Positions 13,633-13,719 of a stretch of DNA of 13,719 nucleotides are shown here, one piece after another. The notes below the pieces were generated by a model, which saw nothing but the letters and a program-made list of their open reading frames with translations, had not been told where the DNA came from and did no database searches. Source of the DNA: Bacteroidales bacterium (GTDB lineage Bacteria > Bacteroidota > Bacteroidia > Bacteroidales > UBA932); the NCBI GenBank assembly GCA_017472115.1, contig JAFUQW010000080.1, positions 1-13,719 on the forward strand, written 5' to 3'. Both the position numbers and the translations under genes were made by a program. Position 1 is the first letter of the stretch, and each line of letters opens with the position of its first letter.

Positions 13633-13719
13633 ATGGTAACAAAGACATTATTAGAGACAATATTTCCAAGTGTCATCGTTGAGAACTTTGACATCGTATC
13701 AATACAGCATTATCCCAAG
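13633..13719 (+). CDS. Start of a probable insertion-sequence ORF (truncated by window end)
   Basis: Only 29 residues are available, beginning MVTKTLLETIFPSVIVENFD. This resembles the opening of the small N-terminal ORFs annotated with the ISAon1-type transposons of Bacteroidota (short hydrophobic helix, then FPxxIVExFDI). The match is from memory and the sequence is short. An in-frame stop at 13612 makes the ATG at 13633 the first possible start. The sequence from about 13581 (GGGATCAACGGAAAAAGTAG) could be the left terminal repeat of the element; the other end is outside the window. It could instead be an unrelated host gene. Confidence 0.45.
   Translation, partial: MVTKTLLETIFPSVIVENFDIVSIQHYPK

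Overview
The window reads as chromosomal DNA from a Bacteroidota bacterium, most likely of the order Bacteroidales; the genus cannot be fixed from the sequence. Three things point there. Almost every transcription unit is preceded by the Bacteroidota -7 element TAnnTTTG, with very short leaders and no clear Shine-Dalgarno. The gene order SUI1/yciH - DUF4271 - hemD - rnpA - yidD is typical of that phylum. A long DUF2723 membrane glycosyltransferase is also present. Base composition looks roughly balanced by eye.

Layout. The left edge holds the 3' part of tmRNA (ssrA) and its intrinsic terminator, then a 120-base gap with two copies of a 35-bp palindrome. Next is a TrpB2-type tryptophan synthase beta chain (minus), divergent from a lipoprotein lactonase of the 7-bladed propeller (Pgl-like) family (plus). 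The lactonase converges on, and overlaps by 12 bp, a roughly 1018-residue DUF2723/TMEM260-like GT-C membrane enzyme (minus). A compact divergent promoter then leads into the plus-strand cluster yciH - DUF4271 - hemD - rnpA - yidD, which combines a translation factor, haem synthesis, RNase P protein and membrane-protein insertion. A 263-base gap with a CAA-rich stretch, small hairpins and a strong two-way terminator separates yidD from convergent lepA.

The lepA upstream region faces an ECF sigma factor operon (sigma factor, a one-pass membrane protein that is probably its anti-sigma factor, and a secreted Spy/CpxP-like helical protein), which looks like an envelope-stress module. Between lepA and the sigma gene lies a 188-bp segment with perfect 22-bp inverted ends, resembling a MITE or a duplicated operator. 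Convergent to the sigma operon is a minus-strand pair lolD-trmN6 (lipoprotein-release ATPase and tRNA adenine-N6 methyltransferase) with overlapping start and stop. The right edge carries a third copy of the 35-bp palindrome, a possible fourth half copy, and the start of what is probably an insertion-sequence ORF that runs off the window.

Most of the window is ordinary housekeeping sequence. The best candidates for something undescribed are the dispersed 35-bp palindrome family and the 188-bp inverted-repeat element between the lepA and sigma promoters. No defence system, CRISPR array or biosynthetic cluster is visible.
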